Virus record (IMG/VR): IMGVR_UViG_3300042868_010712
Location: 1-64,000 of that record
Strand: one strand, 5' to 3'
Origin: a virus
DNA length: 64,000 nucleotides
Shown here: in pieces, positions 35,597-42,915 of the stretch
Layout of the letters: every line of letters begins with the position of its first letter
Numbering within the stretch: position 1 is the first letter of the stretch
Notes under the pieces: model-generated
What the model was told of the DNA's origin: nothing
What the model saw: only the letters and a program-made list of their open reading frames with translations
Databases searched by the model: none
Program-made: the position numbers and the translations under genes

Positions 35597-36499
35597 ATGG
35601 AACAGGTTTTAGATTGGCTTAACGAAAATGAAAACAGGGCTTATCCTTTATTGGAAGAAAGCAACAATAGAAATTTTAAACTTTTTGATAATACCTATTG
35701 GTTGATGCCGGACAACTTTATACTAGATGCTCAATTAATATATTTAAAAGACAAGTTAAATGCCCCAGTGATAATTAAAAAAATAGCATCATCATCCACT
35801 CTAGGAGTTGAGGTAGTGTTTGGTACACAGGTAAGCAACATAGCCAAATTCAACATATCATTAGCTACGTTAGCCTCAGCTGAGTTTCCTTTATATGTAA
35901 GAAAATCTTCAGGCTCCCTGGCCGTGTTTGGTGAAGGTATTCTAGACTTTTTTAACTTATGTGGAGACAGGGAAGTCGAGTTATATCCCAATGCACCTTT
36001 AGAGCCTGGCGTTTGCTTTGAATTAAACGAGCCATGGTTAGGAGTAAACAGTATACAAGTGTCTCCTGAAAAATTAAGCAATTTAAACAGTGTGTCAGTT
36101 TTTCGCCCTCTGTTAGATGTAGGATTACCGACCTCGGCGGTGGGAGACGTTAAATTTTTAGAAGGCTATCATTTTAATGTAGTGGTTAGGTCAGGTTTAG
36201 TAGACCTTGCTGTAGGGAGAGATTACGGCATACCTATCGACTGCTCTACATCATTTTTACTTGAAAAATATCTTGATTGTTCAAGTATTATTTCGTACAT
36301 AAATGGAATACCTCCTACAGACAATGGAGACTTCACCATATTTGCAGGAGCTAACATAACAATAACCCCAGGAAATATTGCAGGTAACTTTGAAGATCCG
36401 TTTTTAGAGAGCGCTCAAAACAACACATTGTTTATAGGGCTGAACTTTAAAGCTGAAGAAATCTGTAAACCGGTCAACATCATACCGTCATTAGTATAA
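35597..36499 (+). CDS. Fibre-module protein with N-x4-Y-P signature (300 aa)
   Basis: The N-terminus VLDWLNENENRAYPLLEESN carries the shared signature. The C-terminal part SYINGIPPTDNGDFTIFAGA repeats the IN-G-x-x-P-x2-NGDF/NI element, followed by NITITPGN. The order (YP signature, beta body, ING element) is the same as in the 297-aa protein, so these are diverged paralogues. Inferred to be virion adaptor or short fibre subunits. Confidence 0.62.
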   Translation: MEQVLDWLNENENRAYPLLEESNNRNFKLFDNTYWLMPDNFILDAQLIYLKDKLNAPVIIKKIASSSTLGVEVVFGTQVSNIAKFNISLATLASAEFPLYVRKSSGSLAVFGEGILDFFNLCGDREVELYPNAPLEPGVCFELNEPWLGVNSIQVSPEKLSNLNSVSVFRPLLDVGLPTSAVGDVKFLEGYHFNVVVRSGLVDLAVGRDYGIPIDCSTSFLLEKYLDCSSIISYINGIPPTDNGDFTIFAGANITITPGNIAGNFEDPFLESAQNNTLFIGLNFKAEEICKPVNIIPSLV

Positions 36500-36500
36500 T

Positions 36501-36836
36501 ATGGCTAACGTAGACAATAACCCAAAAGTAAAGCGACTTGTTTTTACAAGCGTATCTCAAATATTACATCTAGTTAAAAACAACCCAGAGGTAATTAAAG
36601 CTATACCTAAGCTTGCAGGATTACAGGACGCTCCGAGCCAAACACCGCAGCCTTCCTGTAACTGCAAAAAAAATGTAACTGCACTAGACGCGCAAAAGAA
36701 ACAAACTGTAGAGCAGGCATTGAATTCGTTAGAAGCTTCAGATTTTTTAACTATTAAAAATATTTTACAGCTAGATCAATTATGTTACTATAAAAGGAAC
36801 GCAACCACAAAAGCGTTGGATCTAATCTGTATTTAA
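36501..36836 (+). CDS. Small helical protein of the fibre module (111 aa)
   Basis: Helical throughout, with a flexible middle containing CNCKK and a Pro/Gln-rich linker, and a C-terminal Cys near LDQLCYYKRN. It follows the 300-aa gene by one base and precedes the next by one base. It could be a fibre assembly chaperone or a small virion protein. No family recognised. Confidence 0.6.
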   Translation: MANVDNNPKVKRLVFTSVSQILHLVKNNPEVIKAIPKLAGLQDAPSQTPQPSCNCKKNVTALDAQKKQTVEQALNSLEASDFLTIKNILQLDQLCYYKRNATTKALDLICI

Positions 36837-36837
36837 T

Positions 36838-37554
36838 ATGCCTGATAATATAACACCGCAGTTTTTTACACCAGATGCGCAAGGAGATCCTGCTTACGTA
36901 TATAAGGTAATAGAGAATAACGCGGAGTTATTTAAAAAATCAGAAATAAGAGTAAGAGGCAATCAATCAGAGCTTTTAAACAGGCAGAACGCAGCTGTGG
37001 ACCATATTCCAGGTATTCCATTTGAACGTGGAATACCTAACCCAGCTCTCTTCTATCAGGGAGAAGATATGGTGTACGATCTGTTTTTGTACGACGCAGG
37101 TGCCCCTGCGTCCTTCGAGGACTATGATATAACTGCACTAGTTAAAACAAGCCCTAGAGCAAAAAATGTCGTATGGCAGGGTAAAATTGATTCAGGTATT
37201 TTTACGAATAACGACAATCTGCCTGGGTATTATGAGCTGTGGATTCCTGCCTCAGCTACAGCATTAATGCTTGCAGGTACTTACTATATAGATATTCTGC
37301 TCATGGAAAAGATGGGTAAGACAGGGGGCAGATATGACCGCAAGAAGGTGCTGCTGCAGACTGTGTTTAATATTGAGTACAGTAACTTCTCACCAGCACC
37401 AGAGGCTGTAGGTAGTGACAATACCGCCCCCAGCAGATCTTCGGTAGAGGAAACGTGGCCTAATAAGCCTGATACCGTAGGAAGATCTATAGATAAGTTA
37501 AATCAGTATACTGCGCCAACCGGGAAAGGCACAGATGTGACTGCTAATCAATAA
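36838..37554 (+). CDS. Structural protein closing the tail operon (238 aa)
   Basis: The middle is beta-rich (EDMVYDLFLYDAGAPASFED, VVWQGKIDSGIF, GYYELWIPASATALMLAGTY), resembling a beta-sandwich on phage baseplate or neck proteins. The C-terminal 45 residues are polar and probably disordered. A promoter for unrelated small genes follows. No family recognised; virion role inferred from operon membership. Confidence 0.6.
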   Translation: MPDNITPQFFTPDAQGDPAYVYKVIENNAELFKKSEIRVRGNQSELLNRQNAAVDHIPGIPFERGIPNPALFYQGEDMVYDLFLYDAGAPASFEDYDITALVKTSPRAKNVVWQGKIDSGIFTNNDNLPGYYELWIPASATALMLAGTYYIDILLMEKMGKTGGRYDRKKVLLQTVFNIEYSNFSPAPEAVGSDNTAPSRSSVEETWPNKPDTVGRSIDKLNQYTAPTGKGTDVTANQ

Positions 37555-37584
37555 GTCACCCCAGGAAGGTATTCATCCTTTTTG

Positions 37585-37593
37585 TGGTATAAT
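37585..37593 (+). promoter_or_regulatory. Extended -10 promoter (TGGTATAAT)
   Basis: TGG directly precedes a perfect TATAAT (37588-37593). No good -35 is present, as expected for extended -10 promoters. The downstream bases (TATATTGAAC) resemble those after the next promoter at 38114 (TACTATAGAAC). It would drive the 57-aa and 89-aa genes with a leader of about 48 bases containing a short hairpin (CTGCT...AGCAG). Confidence 0.65.
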
Positions 37594-37647
37594 ATATTGA
37601 ACCCGCTGCTTTGCTTTCAGCAGAGTAGTTGAAACCTAATAAATCAA

Positions 37648-37821
37648 ATGAATAAAATTGAAAAAATCCAAGAGATGGCGGAAGGATTGCCTACCTCTGA
37701 GATTGATAAATTGCTTGAGCAGCTAAACCTGCTTAAGCAGGTAAGAAAGAGCACCCATACGAGAGTAAAGGCCAGGGTAGTACTGGCTAGCAATTCCATT
37801 CATCCAGCTTGTAAATCATGA
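37648..37821 (+). CDS. Small hypothetical protein (57 aa)
   Basis: Opens with ATG 37648 after the promoter leader. The first half is amphipathic helix (IEKIQEMAEGLPTSEIDKLL), the second half basic (THTRVKARVV). The stop overlaps the start of the next gene (ATGA), which supports real translation. No family recognised. Confidence 0.6.
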   Translation: MNKIEKIQEMAEGLPTSEIDKLLEQLNLLKQVRKSTHTRVKARVVLASNSIHPACKS

Positions 37822-38087
37822 ATACTTATTACAGACTGAGTCTATTGACTGCGCTAGTCACGCTAGCCATATCCTTCTACACCGCAGGGTATATCCACGG
37901 CGTAAAAACCGCAGAAAAAGGCTGGCAGGCAAGATTAATCTCGGCGGACTACGCAGAGTACAACAAACGCACAGGCGGATGGGAACTGCGTAACATGGAT
38001 GAAGTTGTCACATCGGCACTAATCCTTGGAAGAGGCAAACTTCCAGAAGAGAAAGAGAAGATCGAGCATTCTTTACTCAAGAAATAG
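37818..38087 (+). CDS. Small inner-membrane protein (89 aa)
   Basis: Residues ~6-26 (RLSLLTALVTLAISFYTAGY) form one hydrophobic segment, followed by a polar domain with GVKTAEKGWQARL. The pattern is an N-in signal anchor with an outward soluble part, similar in layout to i-spanins and other small phage membrane proteins. There is no adjacent overlapping lipoprotein gene, so a spanin role is not supported. It is co-transcribed with the 57-aa gene. Confidence 0.6.
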   Translation: MNTYYRLSLLTALVTLAISFYTAGYIHGVKTAEKGWQARLISADYAEYNKRTGGWELRNMDEVVTSALILGRGKLPEEKEKIEHSLLKK

Positions 38088-38113
38088 ACCTTCTCTCCGT
38101 TTTATATTATTTT

Positions 38114-38122
38114 TGGTATAAT
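38114..38122 (+). promoter_or_regulatory. Extended -10 promoter for a non-coding RNA
   Basis: TGG followed by TATAAT (38117-38122). The stretch from four T's before it to the GAAC after it parallels the promoter at 37585, so both probably use the same holoenzyme. No start codon with a useful frame lies between here and the terminator. Confidence 0.65.
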
Positions 38123-38127
38123 ACTAT

Positions 38128-38255
38128 AGAACGGAAACGTTTCTGCTGTCGCATGACAGCTAGCTGACCAGGCAGCTAAAAATAACCTGGATATTTTCTG
38201 GTGGTAACGGGTTCCCTCTCCCTGCGAGCATCTTGCTCCAGGGAGAGGGTTTTTT
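38128..38255 (+). ncRNA. Candidate structured phage small RNA (~128 nt)
   Basis: A promoter at 38114-38122 and an intrinsic terminator ending at 38255 define a stand-alone transcript with no open frame longer than a few codons. Two perfect 6-bp hairpins lie in series: GCTGTC/GACAGC with a GCAT loop (38145-38160) and TAGCTG/CAGCTA with a 6-base loop (38161-38178). A single-stranded A/T-rich segment (38179-38213) follows, then the GC-rich terminator. The layout (hairpins, open middle, terminator) is that of a trans-acting regulatory RNA. No match to tRNA, tmRNA or 6S folds seen. Function unknown. Confidence 0.6.
38214..38255 (+). terminator. Strong Rho-independent terminator
   Basis: Perfect 11-bp arms (38214-38224 and 38239-38249), extended inward by GAGCA/TGCTC, then six T's (38250-38255). 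It is the strongest terminator in the window and lies just before the end of a convergent minus-strand gene. Confidence 0.9.
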
Positions 38256-38270
38256 CAACACCCTATTTTC

Positions 38271-39551
38271 TTAGCTATTGGCTTTTACGATCTTTACGTT
38301 ATGACATGTAAGCTGAATCATTGTAAGCAACTGCCTTACGTACTTTTCATTTATGAAGGGTATACCTAAGCCTAAAGACAAAAACATTTTACGGATACCT
38401 TTAGTGAACAAGAAGCATGACGTAAGATACTTGTCTTCCATCTCGAAAGGTACAGCTGAATCTTCAAAATAAACCATACCGCACCAAATAAACTCTTCTT
38501 CATTTTTTTTACGTATCTCGGTGATATCTAGAGTAAAGTTTGTGAGCATCTCTTCTTCATTTCTCTTAATTAGAAAATAAGCTCTATCTCTTTTAACGTA
38601 TGTTTTTCCATGTACATTAAATTGCTGTTCTCTGGTTTTCATCCAGTACGACATAAGCTCTTGTCCGCTGTTTTTCTCCAGCTCCTGCACTTGCTGGTAA
38701 TTCAGCATAGCTACATGGTTCTTAAGGTCTTCGCTGCCCTGCTTACCAAGCATAAGCTCTTTAATGTCTTCAGAAAATTTAGAGTGATTACTCTCGCTCC
38801 ATATCTTAATTAGCTGCTCTGTTGTAAGCATTTCAGATAAGGATACAGGAGAATTGTTCCAATAGTCGTTTTTATAATTCCAAGTATTTCCCGCTTTTAT
38901 TTTTAGCTCATTCATATCCCTAACAATCTCCACTCCCTGTCTACCGTACCAGCCATACTCACCATTCAAAAAAACATTCTCTCTTTGATTGATGTCAGCG
39001 ATTCTTGCCACCTCTAATGAGCATATATGTTTGGGAGAGCAAAACGACGGCACTACTAGGCTTTTTTTGTACTTATACTTGTTCTCCAGTTCAAGTCTAG
39101 GGAAAGCCTTTATAACTTTCTCTGACAAGTAACCAAATCTATTATTAAGTAATGCAGGCATACCCATCTCTTCTAGTACTTCAGTAAAGTAAGCTAAGCC
39201 ATCTTTATGTCTAACTCTAGCAGCCTGGGCCTCCTGTACACTCAGTAACCATGCAGACTGAAACTGCATAATTCTGGTTTGGTTTTTAAAAAGTTGCTTT
39301 TCAGCATACTCGCTGTATGGTAAATTAAAATCAAAGCAATCTGAAAAGTCTTTGCAAATTATTCCATATAACTTAGACCAATCAGATATAGGGAAAAAAT
39401 CAAAAATATTTCCAATAAAGTCTGAATTTTTAGATCTAGCATACCAACCAAACAAAGGAACACGTATAAAGTCATATTCTGACGTATTTGCCCCTAGCTT
39501 ACCTACCACACTGGGTAGGTTTATTTTAGAATTGAACGAATTTAGTAACAT
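38271..39551 (-). CDS. Uncharacterised 426-residue protein, minus strand
   Basis: The frame extends to 39590 but that would overlap the divergent gene start; the ATG at 39551 (context actATG) is preferred. The protein is rich in aromatics and Lys/Glu. A segment SLVVPSFCSPKHICSLEV followed by ARIAD has the shape of a beta hairpin core, and VFLNGEYGWYGRQGVEIVRD follows. I considered a primase or toprim-type core but saw no Zn ligands or acidic triad. It shares a narrow divergent promoter region with the 351-aa gene. Function unknown. Confidence 0.6.
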   Translation of the reverse strand: MLLNSFNSKINLPSVVGKLGANTSEYDFIRVPLFGWYARSKNSDFIGNIFDFFPISDWSKLYGIICKDFSDCFDFNLPYSEYAEKQLFKNQTRIMQFQSAWLLSVQEAQAARVRHKDGLAYFTEVLEEMGMPALLNNRFGYLSEKVIKAFPRLELENKYKYKKSLVVPSFCSPKHICSLEVARIADINQRENVFLNGEYGWYGRQGVEIVRDMNELKIKAGNTWNYKNDYWNNSPVSLSEMLTTEQLIKIWSESNHSKFSEDIKELMLGKQGSEDLKNHVAMLNYQQVQELEKNSGQELMSYWMKTREQQFNVHGKTYVKRDRAYFLIKRNEEEMLTNFTLDITEIRKKNEEEFIWCGMVYFEDSAVPFEMEDKYLTSCFLFTKGIRKMFLSLGLGIPFINEKYVRQLLTMIQLTCHNVKIVKANS

Positions 39552-39559
39552 AGTATAAT
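39532..39559 (+). promoter_or_regulatory. Promoter for the 351-aa gene
   Basis: TTGAAC at 39532-39537 and TATAAT at 39554-39559 are 16 bases apart. The ATG at 39570 is ten bases past the -10 box, so the leader would be only about three bases. On the opposite strand the same bases include TATACT close to the minus-strand start, so the site may fire both ways. Confidence 0.6.
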
Positions 39560-39569
39560 AAGAATAAAT

Positions 39570-40625
39570 ATGAAAATTGCATTTGACCAACAGACCGACT
39601 ACTCAGGTAAACAATTGTACAGCATGCTTTCCGGGGTAGATGTCCCTGAATATGTAAAAACTGCAGAAGTCGAAGATGCTCACGAGCTTAGACAGTTGCC
39701 TAAGACTGCTTTCGCTGACCCTGAAAGAATGATTTACCCTATTAACACTCCTGCTAGGGTTTATGTGAGTAACGCGCATTTTGTTAATAAGAAAGCTGAT
39801 ATCACCAAACTATACGGTGAAGACTACTCCAGTCAATTAGAAAACAAGATCGCTGAAGCTGCGGAAGTGTTCGGAATCTCAGATGATCTCAGCAATTATA
39901 ATAGTGAGCTTAACGTAAAGATTGCTGCAGACTATGAGGAAAAGTACATGGTGGACTTTGAAGCCCCAGGAATGGATGCCTCCATCAAACTTTTCCCTGT
40001 GAAGACATCATCAGATTTGAGCGAATCCGCTGAAACTTTCGCTAAAAATATCAGTAATTTCCCGTTCGCGGTAAGAGTTAAATCTGCTGAGAATTTCGTA
40101 AAGGCTGCTGGTGAACTAGGGGTAGACGATATGCCTGAGCTTATCCTTAAATACGCAGGCCTGTACTACCCAGACTTGATTAACCTCGACCAGGAACTCT
40201 GGCGCAGATCTACAAAATTGGCTAACGAAGCGCATCATGAAATCTATGACAAGATCCGTGATGACCTTTCTAATATGACTAGTGTTTCGGAGGTTATGAA
40301 GGTCGCGGAAACCTGTTTCAATATTGAAAATATGGAAGGCCTTTACGACAACGTTAAAGTAGCTCAGATTCTAGGTGACCCTGTGGACAGAATTTTCACA
40401 GCGCCCGTCACCAAGATTGCTGGCGACCTTAGCTATGTTGAAGTTCATGGCGATAAGTACAAGCTCGACGATCTTACAAAGATCAGCAAGGATAAGTACG
40501 AAGAAGCATTCGGAGACTGCGGGATTGACCCTGCAGACCCTGTGAAGATTGCGGATATTCTCCCCACCATGCCCAGAAGCGATGTAAAGCTTCTCGAGGA
40601 AATCACAGGTTTGAGACCTATCTAA
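39570..40625 (+). CDS. Putative abundant virion protein (351 aa)
   Basis: Codons favour C- and G-ending forms (AAG, GAC, TTC, ATC) more than most neighbours, as in highly expressed genes. It has its own promoter and terminator. Residues ~42-62 contain LPKTAFADPERMIYPINTP, similar in pattern to an A-F-x-D-P-x3-(R)-x-[YF]-P-I element I have seen in several phage head-associated proteins. The rest is mixed alpha/beta with no enzyme motif. I infer an abundant head or internal protein. Not a recognised major capsid sequence. Confidence 0.6.
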   Translation: MKIAFDQQTDYSGKQLYSMLSGVDVPEYVKTAEVEDAHELRQLPKTAFADPERMIYPINTPARVYVSNAHFVNKKADITKLYGEDYSSQLENKIAEAAEVFGISDDLSNYNSELNVKIAADYEEKYMVDFEAPGMDASIKLFPVKTSSDLSESAETFAKNISNFPFAVRVKSAENFVKAAGELGVDDMPELILKYAGLYYPDLINLDQELWRRSTKLANEAHHEIYDKIRDDLSNMTSVSEVMKVAETCFNIENMEGLYDNVKVAQILGDPVDRIFTAPVTKIAGDLSYVEVHGDKYKLDDLTKISKDKYEEAFGDCGIDPADPVKIADILPTMPRSDVKLLEEITGLRPI

Positions 40626-40658
40626 TTAACAAACTTAAACAAACTAAAATTAAATAAC

Positions 40659-40692
40659 AACCCGCCAGGCTAAAACTTGGCGGGTTTCTTTT
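40659..40692 (+). terminator. Rho-independent terminator after the 351-aa gene
   Basis: Perfect nine-base arms AACCCGCCA/TGGCGGGTT (40659-40667 and 40678-40686) and a TTTCTTTT tail that ends directly against the next ATG at 40693. As at 1824-1860, the hairpin sits immediately before a start codon. Confidence 0.85.
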
Positions 40693-41256
40693 ATGTCAAC
40701 ACATACAGAAGAAGACGTACATGTAGAGTGGGTGCATGGAGGCAAACACTATAAGAAAAGGAAAAGCCTACCGTCACTTAATTCTCCAGAAGAGTTTTTC
40801 ACTAACGCTTTAAGAGAGAATAAAGCTATAATTGTTAAAGCTTTTAATATAAGGAAAAGTAAATCTAGTATATCTCGATATACTATAAATCTAATTGTAG
40901 GATATAGGCAGGATTTTGAGTTTAAAGACCCCAAAATATTCATAAACTACTGGAGATTGTGGCCATATGCTACTCCTCCAGAAGAGACTATGATTGCTTC
41001 TAGGTACCTGCCGTCACCATTCAGTAATATTCACGCAATTCTACCTTGCAGTAAATTTACACATAATGGACAACCTGTATCAGAGTATCTTAGAGCACCT
41101 CGAGTAAGTTTATTTCCCAGATATGGTGATGCATACGTATATAATCTTGACGCTAGTATTAACTCAGACGACCTTGCTAGCTGGATGCCTATAGTTAATC
41201 TGGCTGTTCAAAAAGTTCACAAACAGTTTGTGGATGAGAACGGTGAGATTGTATAA
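40693..41256 (+). CDS. Uncharacterised protein (187 aa)
   Basis: No family recognised. Basic N-terminus (HYKKRKSL), then a mixed fold with aromatic clusters (FINYWRLWPYATPP). The start at 40693 abuts the terminator, so expression depends on read-through or on an unseen promoter. The 3' end lies eight bases before the next ATG. Confidence 0.6.
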   Translation: MSTHTEEDVHVEWVHGGKHYKKRKSLPSLNSPEEFFTNALRENKAIIVKAFNIRKSKSSISRYTINLIVGYRQDFEFKDPKIFINYWRLWPYATPPEETMIASRYLPSPFSNIHAILPCSKFTHNGQPVSEYLRAPRVSLFPRYGDAYVYNLDASINSDDLASWMPIVNLAVQKVHKQFVDENGEIV

Positions 41257-41263
41257 TGCCTAT

Positions 41264-41812
41264 ATGAAGAGTAAAAAAGAAATACTAAAAGACGAGAAAG
41301 CTCCTGTACTGGTCTTGCTTGCGCTCGTAACTAAAGAATACGGTAAAGAGTGCTATGAGTGGGAACCTCTTGTTTTAAAAGCAGAACTGCAGGAAGATTT
41401 TGATGTAACTATCTCAGATTTGCAGTCAGATAAAATACAAGCAGGCATCACAATCTTAACCACAGATCAGTACGAAACAAACGTGCCTGTTTTTGAGACT
41501 CTCAACTATCTACTAAACAATCAGCCTGACGACCTGCAGGACTTTAATCCGCTTGAAGCAGAAGAGGTGATATGTGGATTAACAGAGGCGTATCTGATCC
41601 GAGGAGAAAAAATGCACTTCTCTCCTGAAATTAGGGTGTACACAGGATTAATATTTGAAGATTATGGTATGCACAAGCCGCCTACGTTGTTCCCTGAAGC
41701 CTTAATGAAAGAGCGCGACGGCAATGATGAAACCAAGAACGATGCTCTCCAAGAGTTGTTTGACGAAAAAATTAAACTTGTTAAAAAATACCTAGACAAT
41801 GCACAGCTATAA
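41264..41812 (+). CDS. Uncharacterised protein upstream of AAA ATPase (182 aa)
   Basis: The open frame begins at TTG 41228 inside the previous gene, but ATG 41264 (tatATG) is preferred; a TATAAT at 41252-41257 precedes it. The protein is acidic and helical (VLLALVTKEYGKECYEWEPL, EAEEVICGLTEAYLI). The last 14 bases overlap the AAA ATPase start, so the two are coupled and may form one complex. Family unknown. Confidence 0.6.
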   Translation: MKSKKEILKDEKAPVLVLLALVTKEYGKECYEWEPLVLKAELQEDFDVTISDLQSDKIQAGITILTTDQYETNVPVFETLNYLLNNQPDDLQDFNPLEAEEVICGLTEAYLIRGEKMHFSPEIRVYTGLIFEDYGMHKPPTLFPEALMKERDGNDETKNDALQELFDEKIKLVKKYLDNAQL

Positions 41813-42911
41813 TACACTTCTTGCAAATATTTATGAAAAGCCTAACGCTAAAAGGCTAGAGCATCTGTATAACATACTTTTTGAAACCATACCCACTACA
41901 GTAACCTTTTCTGATAGCTTTGAGATGGATTCTCTGAAAGCCATCGAAGAGCACTTTGACATCTTTACAAGTGACATAACAGTGGTAGGATCTAGGCTTG
42001 TAGAAGAAAACGTGTGGGTAGGTAAGAAGGGTACTTATAGAGATATACTGCTACATTCCTCGTATAGGTCTCCAGATGGAGATCATCCTATGCTGGGTTC
42101 AGTATTTGGTAGCAGTATTAAAAAAGAAGAGATCGATAGCTTGCATGTAAGTGTTAGAGCTGCATGTAAAGACAGAGAAGAGGCCAAGCTGTTATGCGAT
42201 CTTTTGTTACCGTTTAAACTGCAGCTTAAAAATAAGATTTACATGCTTACAGCTAGCTATGGAGATCTCAGCCTATCTCCGTTGCCCACAATGGATGTAA
42301 ACGGTAATTTAGCTCTAAACTATGGCTCAGAGTTCGAAGCTTTTCATGAAAAAATCATGGATAGCCTTAAAACAAAAACATCTGGGCTGTATCTGTTCAG
42401 CGGGCCTCCAGGTACAGGCAAATCATCTTACATCAAATATCTCACAACCTGCGATATCGGACGTAAGATAGTATACATCCCAGGAGGGATGATTGAACAG
42501 CTTGTATCTCCTGAGATGGTTCCGCTACTGGTCGAGAACAAGAATATTATTCTGGTAATCGAGGATGCTGAGAAAGCTTTAATCTCTAGAGAAGTATCAG
42601 CAAACACAGACATGGTACAGACTGTACTCAACCTTACATCAGGCTTCCTTGGCGATGCGGCTAATGTTTCTATCATTGCCACATTCAATACATCCAAGGA
42701 TAACATTGATTCTGCGCTACTACGTAAAGGTCGATTGAAGCTTAGTTATGAGTTTGATAAGCTCTCATTAGCGGACACTATCAATTTGGCTGAATCTCTA
42801 GGATTAAATACCTCCAAAATTACTGAAGGTATGACTCTTGCAGATATCTACCATATGGAAGAGCAGCCAGGCTATGAGAAGCCAGAAGAAAAGCGTGTAG
42901 GCTTTTTCTAA
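41799..42911 (+). CDS. AAA+ ATPase, Bcs1-like phage type (370 aa)
   Basis: The N-terminal ~185 residues are a unique domain. The AAA core follows: Walker A GPPGTGKS (202-209), Walker B ILVIED (251-256), sensor ATFN (294-297), arginine finger RKGR (309-312) and SYEFDKL after it. Phages often carry this single-ring type, but the substrate is usually unknown. It overlaps the preceding 182-aa gene and ends four bases from the convergent terminase gene. Possible roles are protein remodelling or chaperoning of capsid or replication complexes. Confidence 0.85.
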   Translation: MHSYNTLLANIYEKPNAKRLEHLYNILFETIPTTVTFSDSFEMDSLKAIEEHFDIFTSDITVVGSRLVEENVWVGKKGTYRDILLHSSYRSPDGDHPMLGSVFGSSIKKEEIDSLHVSVRAACKDREEAKLLCDLLLPFKLQLKNKIYMLTASYGDLSLSPLPTMDVNGNLALNYGSEFEAFHEKIMDSLKTKTSGLYLFSGPPGTGKSSYIKYLTTCDIGRKIVYIPGGMIEQLVSPEMVPLLVENKNIILVIEDAEKALISREVSANTDMVQTVLNLTSGFLGDAANVSIIATFNTSKDNIDSALLRKGRLKLSYEFDKLSLADTINLAESLGLNTSKITEGMTLADIYHMEEQPGYEKPEEKRVGFF

Positions 42912-42915
42912 GATA

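Noticed and set aside
36490-36501. TATAAT immediately before the ATG at 36501 as a promoter
   Set aside because: It ends directly at the start codon and lies within the coding end of the previous gene, so it more likely reflects the T-at-minus-1 start context.
37818-38087. i-spanin for host lysis
   Set aside because: Topology fits but there is no overlapping or adjacent o-spanin lipoprotein, holin or endolysin in the region.
38128-38255. tRNA or tmRNA in the non-coding gap
   Set aside because: No cloverleaf, CCA end or tmRNA frame; only serial simple hairpins are visible.
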